DNA of 64,000 nt from AAA044-D11 sp965268555 (lineage in GTDB: Bacteria; Actinomycetota; Actinomycetes; Nanopelagicales; Nanopelagicaceae), in the NCBI GenBank assembly GCA_965268555.1, contig OZ254174.1:372001-436000 (forward strand), written 5' to 3'. Positions 43,212 to 51,761 of this stretch are shown here, in pieces. The number at the start of each line of letters is the position of its first letter. The first letter of the stretch is position 1. The notes under the pieces are model-generated. The model was given only the letters and a program-made list of their open reading frames with translations. It did not search any database and had not been told where the DNA came from. A program made the position numbers and the translations under genes.

Positions 43212-44078
43212 ATGAATGGCTTCTTGCTAATTGATAAATCGGCTGGTGTAACAAGCCACGATGTCGTAGCAAGTGTGCGTAAATTATTTAAGACTAAAAG
43301 AGTTGGTCATGCCGGGACGTTAGATCCAATGGCTACTGGCGTATTGGTTCTAGGAATTGGTTCAGCCACCAGACTTCTTCAATATGTAACAGATGGCACT
43401 AAGAAATATGAAGCCACGATTCGCTTAGGTCAGAGCACCCACACTGATGATCGCGAAGGCGAAATTATTTCAACGACAAGCGCAGCGGGCGTCAGTGAAG
43501 AAATGGTGCGCTCTTCATTGCAAAAATTTGTCGGAAATATTATGCAAAAACCGAGTTCAGTCTCGGCGATAAAGATTGATGGTAAGCGCGCCCACCAACG
43601 GGTACGTGATGGGGAAGTAGTAGATATCCCGGCCCGTGAAGTAAATATCTCCGAGATTGAAGTAGTTTCACTTAATCACGTCGAGGATTTTTTAGATGTT
43701 GTAGTAACGGTGACATGCAGTGCAGGAACTTATATCCGAGCGATTGCCCGCGATCTTGGCGAAGCGTTAAAAGTAGGTGGCCATCTAACTGCTCTGCGTC
43801 GCACACTGGTGTCACCATTTGATATTGCAGAGTGCAGCGAACTTTCTTTGGATAATTCAATTTCAGTAGCAGAAGGCATCTCACGAATCCTGCCAATTAG
43901 AACCATCGATTTAATGGAGGCCAGTGAAATTTCATTTGGCCGCGCCATTTCACCAAGTGAAAAAATCGGCGCTGTCGCAGCTCTGGATCAGAGCGGAGAG
44001 TTTGTTGCACTTCTCTTAGATAAAGAGATTGCCGGAAAAATAGTTGCAACACCAACCCTGGTCAGCGTGAAAGAATAA
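43212..44078 (+). CDS. truB: tRNA pseudouridine(55) synthase
   Basis: TruB makes pseudouridine 55 in the T-loop of tRNAs. The 288 residues have GFLLIDKSAGVTSHDVV, the catalytic motif GHAGTLDPMATGVL with Asp38, and CSAGTYIRAIARDLGEAL. A C-terminal PUA-like region closes the protein. It lies 5 bases after rbfA without a clear Shine-Dalgarno sequence, so it is probably translated by coupling. Confidence 0.95.
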   Translation: MNGFLLIDKSAGVTSHDVVASVRKLFKTKRVGHAGTLDPMATGVLVLGIGSATRLLQYVTDGTKKYEATIRLGQSTHTDDREGEIISTTSAAGVSEEMVRSSLQKFVGNIMQKPSSVSAIKIDGKRAHQRVRDGEVVDIPAREVNISEIEVVSLNHVEDFLDVVVTVTCSAGTYIRAIARDLGEALKVGGHLTALRRTLVSPFDIAECSELSLDNSISVAEGISRILPIRTIDLMEASEISFGRAISPSEKIGAVAALDQSGEFVALLLDKEIAGKIVATPTLVSVKE

Positions 44079-44082
44079 CGCT

Positions 44083-44973
44083 ATGGCCGAACTTAACCAT
44101 TGTGTACTCATCGGAATCTTCGATGGGGTTCATGCTGGCCACCAAGAATTAGTTAAAGCAGCGAAAGCACATGGCAAAGTTATTGCACTTACTTTCTATC
44201 CACACCCAACTGCAATCTTTGCACCAGAGCGCACCCCAATGCAGCTACTGCCACTTGAAGATCGAGTTTCACAATTAAGGGCTCATGGCGCAGATGAAGT
44301 TGTAGTTATCGACTTCACAAAAGACTTCGCAGCGCTTAGCCCAGATCAATTTATTGATGAGATTTTAGTGAAGAAGTTGTCGGCAACTCATGTCGTGGTT
44401 GGCGAAAACTTTACCTTCGGACATAAAGCAGAAGGAACCGCACATTATTTGCAGAGCGTGGATAAGGGATTTAAAACAACGATAGTTAAGCTCTCGCAAA
44501 ATCGTGGAAATCCAATCTCATCATCAAGAATTCGTGGCCTAATCTTTGATGGCGATGTAGAACGAGCATCTGAACTACTAACTCGAAATCACTATCTGGT
44601 TGGACCCGTTGTACACGGCGAAAAGCGCGGGCGTGAAATTGGCTATCCAACTGCAAACATTGGACTTGATGCGCTTGCATGTATTCCAGCCGATGGTGTT
44701 TACGCCGGATGGTTAACTGTTGAAAATACGAAGTGGGCTGCTGCAATTTCTATCGGAACCAATCCAACATTTCCAGGTGTTCGTGGTCGACAAGTCGAGG
44801 CTTATGCAATCGATCAGAAAGATTTAGATTTATATGACAAAGTTGCAAAGCTTGAATTCACCCATCGCCTTCGCGATACCTTGAAATTTGAATCGCTTGA
44901 TTCCTTACTTGTGCAGATGAAGGCCGATTGTGATCAGGCCGCAGATTTAACAGGATTTACCCGCATAAATTAA
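44083..44973 (+). CDS. ribF: Bifunctional riboflavin kinase/FAD synthetase
   Basis: RibF phosphorylates riboflavin to FMN and adenylates it to FAD. The 296 residues comprise an N-terminal nucleotidyltransferase domain (GIFDGVHAGHQELV at 12-25, VVGENFTFGHKAEG near 107) and a C-terminal riboflavin kinase domain (GREIGYPTANIGLD, then TNPTFPG). The FAD supports flavoenzymes in the window such as ThyX and the amine oxidase. The N-terminus is slightly short compared with many RibF proteins, which have extra residues before the first strand. Confidence 0.95.
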   Translation: MAELNHCVLIGIFDGVHAGHQELVKAAKAHGKVIALTFYPHPTAIFAPERTPMQLLPLEDRVSQLRAHGADEVVVIDFTKDFAALSPDQFIDEILVKKLSATHVVVGENFTFGHKAEGTAHYLQSVDKGFKTTIVKLSQNRGNPISSSRIRGLIFDGDVERASELLTRNHYLVGPVVHGEKRGREIGYPTANIGLDALACIPADGVYAGWLTVENTKWAAAISIGTNPTFPGVRGRQVEAYAIDQKDLDLYDKVAKLEFTHRLRDTLKFESLDSLLVQMKADCDQAADLTGFTRIN

Positions 44974-44990
44974 GGTCAGATCGGGCGGAT

Positions 44991-45094
44991 TTCGTTAGAT
45001 CAAATCACGCTGGTAGCCTTGCCCAACAACAAGCGAGCAATCGAGCCTTCGTGAATCACACCGAGGCCCTCGTGAAAGTAAAGGGAGTACCAAA
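44991..45094 (+). promoter_or_regulatory. rpsO promoter and putative S15 leader
   Basis: A possible promoter is TTCGTT (44991-44996) and TAGCCT (45014-45019), 17 bases apart. The transcribed leader holds two near-identical segments, TTCGTGAA (45048-45055) and CTCGTGAA (45069-45076). These may build the stem or pseudoknot by which S15 represses its own synthesis, as known in several bacteria. AAGGGAG near 45081-45087 is the ribosome binding site. Assignment to a known leader family is unproven. Confidence 0.4.
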
Positions 45095-45364
45095 ATGGCG
45101 TTACAACCATCAGTTAAAAAAGAAATCATTGCTAAATACGGCGCTTCCGCTACTGACACAGGAAGCCCTGAAGCACAGGTCGCATTGCTATCAAAGCGAA
45201 TTGAAGAACTCACCGAACACCTAAAGGTAAATAAGAACGATCACCACAACCGTCGTGGTCTAATTCTTCTTGTCGGTAAGCGTCGTCGTATTTTGCAATA
45301 TCTTGCAAAGACCGATGTAACACGTTACAGAGCGATTATCGAAAAACTCGGTATTCGTCGCTAA
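45095..45364 (+). CDS. rpsO: 30S ribosomal protein S15
   Basis: S15 binds the three-way junction of 16S rRNA helices 20-22 and organises the platform. The 89 residues match the family length exactly, with DTGSPEAQVALLSKRIEELTEHL, HHNRRGLILLVGKRRRILQYL and a basic C-terminus. It lies between ribF and pnp as usual. Confidence 0.98.
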   Translation: MALQPSVKKEIIAKYGASATDTGSPEAQVALLSKRIEELTEHLKVNKNDHHNRRGLILLVGKRRRILQYLAKTDVTRYRAIIEKLGIRR

Positions 45365-45502
45365 ATTAGCAAAACTCACTCATCAGTGAATCGGTCCTCG
45401 GTTGTGGCTTCCGGGCCTTCTATTAAATAATCGAAGTAGATCCCGTGGGCTTCCATCGAAGATCCGTTACTGATGTGTGTTCATTAGAAATGGAGTCGAC
45501 CT
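45365..45502 (+). promoter_or_regulatory. pnp leader with hairpins
   Basis: The 138-base gap between rpsO and pnp has no ORF of note. It contains a local hairpin TCACT-CATC-AGTGA (45376-45389). A competing long-range pairing joins CATCAGT (45381-45387) and ACTGATG (45469-45475). TGGAG at 45491-45495 is the pnp ribosome binding site. PNPase mRNAs are autoregulated through leader structure in other bacteria; here that is only suggested by the pairing. Confidence 0.4.
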
Positions 45503-47713
45503 ATGGAAGGTCAAGATGTTAAGACCGCCGTTGCAGTAATTGATAACGGCAAATATGGAAAGCGCGAAATCCGGTTTGAAACCGGCCGCCTAGCTCGTCA
45601 AGCGTCAGGAACTGCGCTTGTTTATTTAGATGATGATTCAATGTTGCTCTCTGCAACAACTGCTGGAAAGCAGCCAAAGGATCAATTCGATTTCTTCCCA
45701 CTAACTGTGGATGTTGAAGAACGTATGTATGCCGCAGGAAAGATTCCAGGATCTTTCTTCCGTCGTGAAGGTCGTCCGTCAGAAGATGCAATTCTTACCT
45801 GTCGTTTAATTGACCGCCCACTTCGTCCATCATTCGTAAAGGGACTTCGTAATGAAGTTCAAGTTGTCGTAACTGTTATGGCACTTAACCCTGATCACAT
45901 GTACGACGTACTTGCCATTAACGCAGCATCAATGTCAACACAACTTGCTGGCTTGCCATTCTCTGGTCCAATCGGTGGCGTTCGCGTTGCTTTGATTGAA
46001 GGCCAATGGGTTGCATTCCCAAATCACTCTGATTTGGAGAAAGCAGTATTCGACATGGTCGTTGCTGGTTCAATTATTGATGGCGATGTTGCAATCATTA
46101 TGGTTGAAGCAGAAGCTACAACTCAGACAATTAATCTCATCAAGGCTGGCGCTAAGGCACCAACTGAAGAGATTGTTGGCGAAGGTTTAGAAGCTGCAAA
46201 GCCATTTATTCGCATTCTCTGCCAAGCGCAGATGGATCTCGCAAAGGTTGCTGCAAAGCCAACTGGCGAATTCCCAGTCTTCCTGGATTACCAAGATGAC
46301 ACATATGCTGCTGTTGAAGCAGCCGCTAAAGATGACATGGCTAAGGCGCTAACAATTGCTGGAAAGCAAGAGCGCGAAACAAAGCTTGATGAAATCAGCG
46401 CTGTTGTTAAGGAGAAGCTAGCTGTTAGTTTCGAAGGCCGTGAGAAAGAAGTTTCTGCAGCTATTCGTTCAGTAACAAAGAAGCTTGTTCGCCAACGTGT
46501 ACTTCGCGACAAGATTCGTATCGATGGTCGCGGTATTCGCGATATTCGTGCAATCACTGCAGAGGTTGAAGTTATGCCTCGCGTTCACGGTTCAGCAATC
46601 TTCGAACGTGGCGAGACTCAAATCCTTGGTGTTACAACTTTGAACATGTTAAAGATGGAACAACAACTAGATACTTTGAGCCCAGAAAACCACAAGCGTT
46701 ATATGCACAACTACAACTTCCCACCATATTCAGTGGGCGAGACTGGTCGTGTTGGTTCACCAAAGCGTCGCGAAATCGGCCATGGTGCACTTGCAGAACG
46801 CGCATTGGTTCCAGTTCTTCCAACACGCGAAGAATTCCCATATGCAATTCGTCAAGTATCAGAAGCGCTTGGATCAAATGGTTCAACATCAATGGGTTCA
46901 GTTTGTGCATCGACTATGTCGCTGCTTAATGCTGGTGTTCCACTTAAGGCAGCAGTTGCAGGTATTGCAATGGGTCTTATCTCTGATGTTGTTGATGGCA
47001 AGACTGAATACGTTGCAATCACAGATATTCTCGGAGCAGAAGATGCATTCGGAGATATGGACTTTAAAGTTGCAGGAACAAAGGATTTTGTTACTGCCCT
47101 TCAATTAGATACCAAGCTTGATGGAATTCCAGCATCAATCTTGGCTTCAGCGCTGCTTCAAGCAAAAGAAGCACGTCTAACAATTCTTGACATCATGAAC
47201 CAAGCAATCGATGCCCCAGATGAGATGAGCCTTCTTGCTCCTCGCATCATTTCGGTCAAGGTTCCAGTTGATCTAATCGGCGCAATCATCGGACCTAAGG
47301 GCAAGATGATTAACCAGATTCAAGATGAGACCGGCGCAGATATAACCATTGAAGATGATGGAACTGTTTACATCGGTGCACTTGAAGGATCACAAGCTGA
47401 AGCCGCAAAGGCAATGATTGATGCAATCGCTAACCCAGTTGTTCCTAAGGTGGGAGAGCGCTTCAACGGAAGTATCGTGAAGCTTGCAACATTCGGCGCA
47501 TTCATTTCACTTGTTCCAGGTAAAGATGGCTTGCTACACATCTCGCAGATTCGTAAATTGCATGGTGGAAAGCGCATCGAAAACCTTGAAGAAGTTATGA
47601 AGGTTGGCGACAAGATTGAAGTTGAAATTGCAGAGATTGATCCAAAGGGTAAGTTCTCATTGGTTCCAGTTCTTGCAGATGGCACGGTTCCTGGTAAGGA
47701 AGCCGGCGAATAA
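45503..47713 (+). CDS. pnp: Polyribonucleotide nucleotidyltransferase
   Basis: PNPase degrades RNA 3' to 5' by phosphorolysis and can add 3' tails. The 736 residues contain two RNase PH domains (about 10-145 and 335-545), a helical linker, a KH domain (DLIGAIIGPKGKMINQIQDE) and a C-terminal S1 domain (VGERFNGSIVKLATFGAFI). RNase J is encoded further along, so both main RNA-decay nucleases of Actinobacteria lie in the window. The stop adjoins the TTG of the next gene. Confidence 0.97.
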   Translation: MEGQDVKTAVAVIDNGKYGKREIRFETGRLARQASGTALVYLDDDSMLLSATTAGKQPKDQFDFFPLTVDVEERMYAAGKIPGSFFRREGRPSEDAILTCRLIDRPLRPSFVKGLRNEVQVVVTVMALNPDHMYDVLAINAASMSTQLAGLPFSGPIGGVRVALIEGQWVAFPNHSDLEKAVFDMVVAGSIIDGDVAIIMVEAEATTQTINLIKAGAKAPTEEIVGEGLEAAKPFIRILCQAQMDLAKVAAKPTGEFPVFLDYQDDTYAAVEAAAKDDMAKALTIAGKQERETKLDEISAVVKEKLAVSFEGREKEVSAAIRSVTKKLVRQRVLRDKIRIDGRGIRDIRAITAEVEVMPRVHGSAIFERGETQILGVTTLNMLKMEQQLDTLSPENHKRYMHNYNFPPYSVGETGRVGSPKRREIGHGALAERALVPVLPTREEFPYAIRQVSEALGSNGSTSMGSVCASTMSLLNAGVPLKAAVAGIAMGLISDVVDGKTEYVAITDILGAEDAFGDMDFKVAGTKDFVTALQLDTKLDGIPASILASALLQAKEARLTILDIMNQAIDAPDEMSLLAPRIISVKVPVDLIGAIIGPKGKMINQIQDETGADITIEDDGTVYIGALEGSQAEAAKAMIDAIANPVVPKVGERFNGSIVKLATFGAFISLVPGKDGLLHISQIRKLHGGKRIENLEEVMKVGDKIEVEIAEIDPKGKFSLVPVLADGTVPGKEAGE

Positions 47714-48985
47714 TTGAGTAAAACAATCTTGCCCAGCGGGCTACGAATTGTTACTGAAGAAGTCAGTACATCTCGCTCCGCTGCGGTAGGAATTTGGGCA
47801 AATGTTGGCTCTCGCGATGAATCTAAATCCGTCGCGGGAGCTTCTCACTTTCTAGAACATTTACTTTTCAAAGGTACGAAACGTCGCACCGCGCTGGAAA
47901 TTTCTTCATCAATTGAAGCTGTCGGCGGCGAGATGAATGCATTTACCGGTCAGGAATACACCTGCTTCTATGCAAGAGTTATTGATAGCGATTTGCCCTT
48001 GGCGGTCGATGTTGTAACCGACTTAATTACCTCTTCAACTTTCACTGCCGAAGATGTTGATTCAGAGCGCAAAGTTGTTTTGAGTGAGATCGCAGTTCGA
48101 GATGACGATCCTTCAGATTACATTCATGAGCTTTATCTCGATACTTATTACGGTGATTCACCAATTGGCCGCTCTATTTTGGGCACAGTGGATTCAATTA
48201 CTAAAATGCCTAGAAACCCAATCTTTAACTATTACAAGAAGCATTATCAGCCTGAAAATTTAGTTGTCTCAGTTGCCGGAAATGTGAAACATAAGAAGGT
48301 TGTAAAGCTAGTTGAAGAAGCGCTTTCGCGGGATAGTTTTCTAGATGTTGAACCAAAGAAGCATCAAACTCGAATTGCGACTCCAGTTAAGTCTCCGGGC
48401 TTAGGCAAGGTCGGAATTATTGATCGCAAGACTGAGCAAGCACATATTCTTTATGGTTTTCCAGGTCTAGCCAGAAGCGATGAACGTCGTTTTGCACTAA
48501 GTGTTTTATCTTCAGCAGTAGGTGGCGGAATGGCTTCCCGGTTATTCCAAGAGATTCGCGAGAAGCGTGGCCTGGCATACACGACATATTCATACCCACA
48601 ACAATTTGCCGGAACCGGAACCCTTGCATTTTATGCTGGCTGCAAAGTTGAAAAAGCTGAAGAAGTTATAAAGCTAATGCGCGAGATAAGTGAATCTGTT
48701 GCGCAACATGGTTTAACGGCCGAAGAAATATCTAGAGCAAAAGGCGCTGTAACCGGTGGCTTAATCTTGGGCCAAGAAGATACTGGTTCCAGAATGAGTC
48801 GAATCGGCAAGAGTGAACTCGTTTATGGCGAGATCATGAGCTTTGATGACATCTTGGCCAAGGTTCGAAGTGTGACGCCCGAGCAAGTCCATCAATTAGC
48901 ACGCGACTTGTTTACTGCGCCCGCTACCCTTGCACTAGTGGGACCATTTAGAAGCAGCGCTAAATTTGAGAAGGTGATTTCATGA
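47714..48985 (+). CDS. M16-family zinc peptidase (PepR/YmxG-like)
   Basis: The 423-residue protein has the inverted zinc motif HFLEH at 45-49 and the downstream GGEMNAFTGQEYTCFYAR region carrying the distal ligand. A second inactive half-domain (EKRGLAYTTYSYPQQFAGTG) is also seen. This single-chain M16B peptidase usually follows pnp in Actinobacteria and Firmicutes; its substrate is not established. It starts with TTG right after the pnp stop, using AAGGAAG in the pnp end. The stop overlaps dapB (ATGA). Confidence 0.9.
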   Translation: MSKTILPSGLRIVTEEVSTSRSAAVGIWANVGSRDESKSVAGASHFLEHLLFKGTKRRTALEISSSIEAVGGEMNAFTGQEYTCFYARVIDSDLPLAVDVVTDLITSSTFTAEDVDSERKVVLSEIAVRDDDPSDYIHELYLDTYYGDSPIGRSILGTVDSITKMPRNPIFNYYKKHYQPENLVVSVAGNVKHKKVVKLVEEALSRDSFLDVEPKKHQTRIATPVKSPGLGKVGIIDRKTEQAHILYGFPGLARSDERRFALSVLSSAVGGGMASRLFQEIREKRGLAYTTYSYPQQFAGTGTLAFYAGCKVEKAEEVIKLMREISESVAQHGLTAEEISRAKGAVTGGLILGQEDTGSRMSRIGKSELVYGEIMSFDDILAKVRSVTPEQVHQLARDLFTAPATLALVGPFRSSAKFEKVIS

Positions 48986-49731
48986 GTATCAAAGTTGCAG
49001 TTCTTGGTGCGAAAGGTCGCATGGGAGCCGAGAGTGTAAAAGCAATCTCTGGCACTAAAGATTTAGAAGTTGTTGCCCAATTAGATTTAGGTGACTCACT
49101 TGAAGCCTTAGTTACAAGTGCTGCCCAAGTTGTTGTTGATTTCACTCATCCAGATGCAGTTATGAAAAATTTAGAGTTTGCAATTAACAATGGAATAAGT
49201 GTTGTTGTCGGAACTACTGGATTTGATGAGAAGAAACTCGCGCAAGTTAAGAGTTGGCTATCTGCTAATCCAAAAGTTGGAGCATTAATCGCCCCTAACT
49301 TTGGGCTTGGTGCAGTTTTGATGATGCAGTTCGCCGCCCAAGCTTCGAAGTACTTTGAATCAGCTGAAATTGTTGAGTTGCACCATCCAGCGAAGGCAGA
49401 TGCTCCTTCAGGAACCGCAGCAAGAACGGCCGAGTTGATGAACCAAGCTCGCGCAAGTGTTAAAAAAGGTGCAATGCCGGACGCAACAACTTCAGAACTT
49501 GATGGCGCCCGCGGTGCAAAAATAGGAGATGTTCATATTCATTCAGTTCGCCTACGCGGTTTAGTTGCGCATCAAGAAGTTATCTTGGGTGATACCGGTG
49601 AAACACTTTCAATTAGGCACGATTCAATAGATCGCACAGGATTTATGCCTGGCGTTCTACTTGCAATAAGAAACGTTGGGAATAATCCAGGGCTTACCTT
49701 TGGTTTAGAGCACTATATGGACTTAACTTAA
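48982..49731 (+). CDS. dapB: 4-hydroxy-tetrahydrodipicolinate reductase
   Basis: DapB reduces the DapA product to tetrahydrodipicolinate in the lysine and diaminopimelate (cell wall) pathway. The 249 residues show the Rossmann motif VAVLGAKGRMG at 5-15, VVVGTTGFDEKKL and the substrate-binding ELHHPAKADAPSGTA segment. It is coupled to the M16 peptidase gene upstream. DapA lies about 2 kb downstream. Confidence 0.95.
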   Translation: MSIKVAVLGAKGRMGAESVKAISGTKDLEVVAQLDLGDSLEALVTSAAQVVVDFTHPDAVMKNLEFAINNGISVVVGTTGFDEKKLAQVKSWLSANPKVGALIAPNFGLGAVLMMQFAAQASKYFESAEIVELHHPAKADAPSGTAARTAELMNQARASVKKGAMPDATTSELDGARGAKIGDVHIHSVRLRGLVAHQEVILGDTGETLSIRHDSIDRTGFMPGVLLAIRNVGNNPGLTFGLEHYMDLT

Positions 49732-49740
49732 GGAGCAGAT

Positions 49741-49992
49741 ATGTCAAATGTTTTAATGTATGGCGCAGAATGGTGTGGGGATTGCCGCAGATCAAAGCGT
49801 TTTCTTGATTCAAATAATGTGGAATATACCTACATCGATGTTGAAGCTGATAAGAGCGCGGCCGATAAAGTTGTCGAAATAAACGGCGGCGCCCAATCGA
49901 TTCCAGTAATAGTTTTCAGCGATGGAACACATCTAACGGAACCTTCAGATATTGATTTACAAGCTAAGTTAACGGCGCTTAAAATACTTTAG
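49741..49992 (+). CDS. Mycoredoxin/glutaredoxin-like protein
   Basis: The 83-residue thioredoxin-fold protein has the active site WCGDCRRSKRFLD (Cys12 and Cys15), a cis-proline segment QSIPVIVF and a C-terminal DLQAKL helix. It resembles actinobacterial mycoredoxin-1, which reduces mycothiol mixed disulfides. Mycothiol use is inferred from the likely phylum, not seen here. The CGDC pair differs from the CPYC/CGYC commonly seen. AAGGAGC is a good ribosome binding site. The end overlaps the convergent azlD gene by 4 bases. Confidence 0.82.
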   Translation: MSNVLMYGAEWCGDCRRSKRFLDSNNVEYTYIDVEADKSAADKVVEINGGAQSIPVIVFSDGTHLTEPSDIDLQAKLTALKIL

Positions 49993-50297
49993 AAGTATCG
50001 ATAAGCCAGTGCTGAAGTAACTGCGGCACCCAGTACAACTACGGGAAACGGTGCTTTTGCAATTAATAGCGCAAGGGCTGCGGCAATTCCTAGTGCTCGA
50101 TTATCTAAAACTAATTTCGTCTTATCTGCAAAAGTGTTCACTGCAATTAAGGCCGTAAGAAGAGCGATAGGAATTAGATTGTTGATTCGCAGGATTCTTG
50201 GATGACTCAATACCGATTCCGGAACCGAAGCGCCTAAGAACTTAGTAATAAATGCCAGTGCACTTGAGCCAATAACTGCAATCCAGAATATGCTCAC
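49989..50297 (-). CDS. azlD: Branched-chain amino acid exporter small subunit, AzlD family
   Basis: This 102-residue protein has about four hydrophobic segments and belongs to the AzlD family, partner of AzlC in branched-chain amino acid export. The frame is open further upstream, but that extension lies over the end of azlC and is not AzlD-like. The GTG at 50297-50295, overlapping the azlC stop (GTGA), is the chosen start. The 3' end overlaps the mycoredoxin gene. Confidence 0.85.
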   Translation of the reverse strand: MSIFWIAVIGSSALAFITKFLGASVPESVLSHPRILRINNLIPIALLTALIAVNTFADKTKLVLDNRALGIAAALALLIAKAPFPVVVLGAAVTSALAYRYF

Positions 50298-50935
50298 TTG
50301 CGCCAACCAATAATTAGGGCAAGCAACGTGCAAGAAATAATTGGAATTCCAGCAGGAACAAATGGGGTCAAGGTAAGTGCTAATAAAATTGCAAAGCCGG
50401 CTAAAACCCAAGATTTACGATCCGAAAGGCGCGGCCAAAGTAGCCCAAGAAATGCTGCCGGAACAGCCGCATCTAAACCCCACGCAGATGGATCACCAAT
50501 TGCTTGGGCTCCAAGTGCGCCAGCCAGGGTAAACAAGTTCCAGAAAATATAGACACCAAAACCGGTGTACCAAAAGCCCTTTCGCATATCGCTTTCATTA
50601 TTTTGCGCAAGAGCAACTCCAGTAGATTCATCGATAGTTATTTGTGCAGCGACAATGCGTTTGAAACCACGAAGTTTTAAAATTGGAGCAAGTCGAAGTC
50701 CGTATAAACCATTTCTAGTTCCAAGCAAAGTCGATGTAGCAATTGCATTTATTGGAGTTCCACCAGCAGCGATTACACCAACTACTGCAAATTGCGATGC
50801 ACCGGAGAATAGTAAGAGCGAAAGCAAGCAGGCTTGCAGAACTGAAAAATCTGCTGCAACCGCAGCAGCGCCAAATGCACTGCCATATGCGCCTACGGTT
50901 ATTGAGACGCTAAAGGAATCTCGCTTCACTGACAC
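50294..50935 (-). CDS. azlC: Branched-chain amino acid exporter large subunit, AzlC family
   Basis: The 213-residue membrane protein has the AzlC features SVSITVGAYGSAFGAAA, LFSGASQFAVVGVIAAGG and ARNGLYGL-like GTRNGLYGLRLAP. With AzlD it should export branched-chain amino acids or analogues. That is of interest in a window that also encodes the ilv pathway. The start is GTG at 50935. CATACT lies six bases before it on the reverse strand, a possible leaderless -10. It is divergent to thyX. Confidence 0.87.
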   Translation of the reverse strand: MSVKRDSFSVSITVGAYGSAFGAAAVAADFSVLQACLLSLLLFSGASQFAVVGVIAAGGTPINAIATSTLLGTRNGLYGLRLAPILKLRGFKRIVAAQITIDESTGVALAQNNESDMRKGFWYTGFGVYIFWNLFTLAGALGAQAIGDPSAWGLDAAVPAAFLGLLWPRLSDRKSWVLAGFAILLALTLTPFVPAGIPIISCTLLALIIGWRK

Positions 50936-50979
50936 GCCGAAAGTATGCCCTAATCCAAGATGGATGGCATAACTTTATA

Positions 50980-50991
50980 TAGGGTCGCCCT
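50980..50991 (+). promoter_or_regulatory. Leaderless promoter of thyX
   Basis: TAGGGT at 50980-50985 is followed by exactly six bases and the thyX ATG. No Shine-Dalgarno sequence lies between them. Confidence 0.55.
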
Positions 50992-51741
50992 ATGAATACC
51001 GATACTCCCGATCTTGAAGATACAAAACAAGAGATTATTTTCCGCGATGACATGACCGTTGAATTGGTTAAGTCGAGTGCGAGCGATGCAGATGTTATTT
51101 GGGCCGCACGCGTTTCAACTGCGGGGGAGACAACGCTAGAAAAAGTTGGCGAATCTAGCGAGCGAGATGCCGGCTTGATTAATTATCTAGCTCGCGAACG
51201 ACATGGAAGTCCATTCGAGCATACTTCGATGACATTCTTCGTTTCTGCACCGATCTTTGTATTTCGTGAATTTATGCGACACCGAATCGCTTCATATAAC
51301 GAAGAGAGTGGTCGCTATCGTGAACTGCGTCCAGTTTTCTATATTCCAAATAAAGACCGCAAGCTCGTTCAGGTTGGCAAGACTGGTGCATATACCTTTA
51401 TTGATGGAACACCAGAGCAATTAGATATCACCGTTAACGCAATTAAAGAGACTTGCATTCTCGCTTATGAGAATTATCAGAAGATACTGGCATCTGGTGT
51501 TGCCCGGGAAGTTGCTCGCGCAGTTCTTCCGGTGACGCTTTACTCTTCAATGTATGTAACTATGAATGCCAGAGCTTTAATGAATTTTCTTTCACTTCGA
51601 ACATCAAGTGAGGGCTCACATTTCCCGTCATATCCGCAACGCGAAATTGAGATGGTTGCCGAGAAAATGGAGAAGCACTTCGCCGAACTTATGCCGATGA
51701 CCTATGCGGCATTCCAGAAATCCGGTCGCATAGCTCCGTAA
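50992..51741 (+). CDS. thyX: Flavin-dependent thymidylate synthase
   Basis: ThyX methylates dUMP to dTMP with methylene-THF, FAD and NADPH. The 249 residues carry the ThyX motif RHRIASYNEESGR at 96-108 (RHRxxSxNxxSxR). The position between dapB and dapA is the usual actinobacterial one. Confidence 0.97.
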   Translation: MNTDTPDLEDTKQEIIFRDDMTVELVKSSASDADVIWAARVSTAGETTLEKVGESSERDAGLINYLARERHGSPFEHTSMTFFVSAPIFVFREFMRHRIASYNEESGRYRELRPVFYIPNKDRKLVQVGKTGAYTFIDGTPEQLDITVNAIKETCILAYENYQKILASGVAREVARAVLPVTLYSSMYVTMNARALMNFLSLRTSSEGSHFPSYPQREIEMVAEKMEKHFAELMPMTYAAFQKSGRIAP

Positions 51742-51749
51742 TTAGCGTG

Positions 51750-51761
51750 TAGCCTTAGCGC
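51750..51761 (+). promoter_or_regulatory. Leaderless promoter of dapA
   Basis: TAGCCT at 51750-51755 is followed by six bases and the dapA ATG in a 20-base gap after thyX. No Shine-Dalgarno sequence is present. Confidence 0.55.

Noticed and set aside
50298..50411. Upstream extension of azlD to 140 codons
   Set aside because: The extension overlaps the azlC coding end and is Cys/Asn/Tyr-rich, unlike AzlD. The GTGA overlap at 50297 is the natural start.
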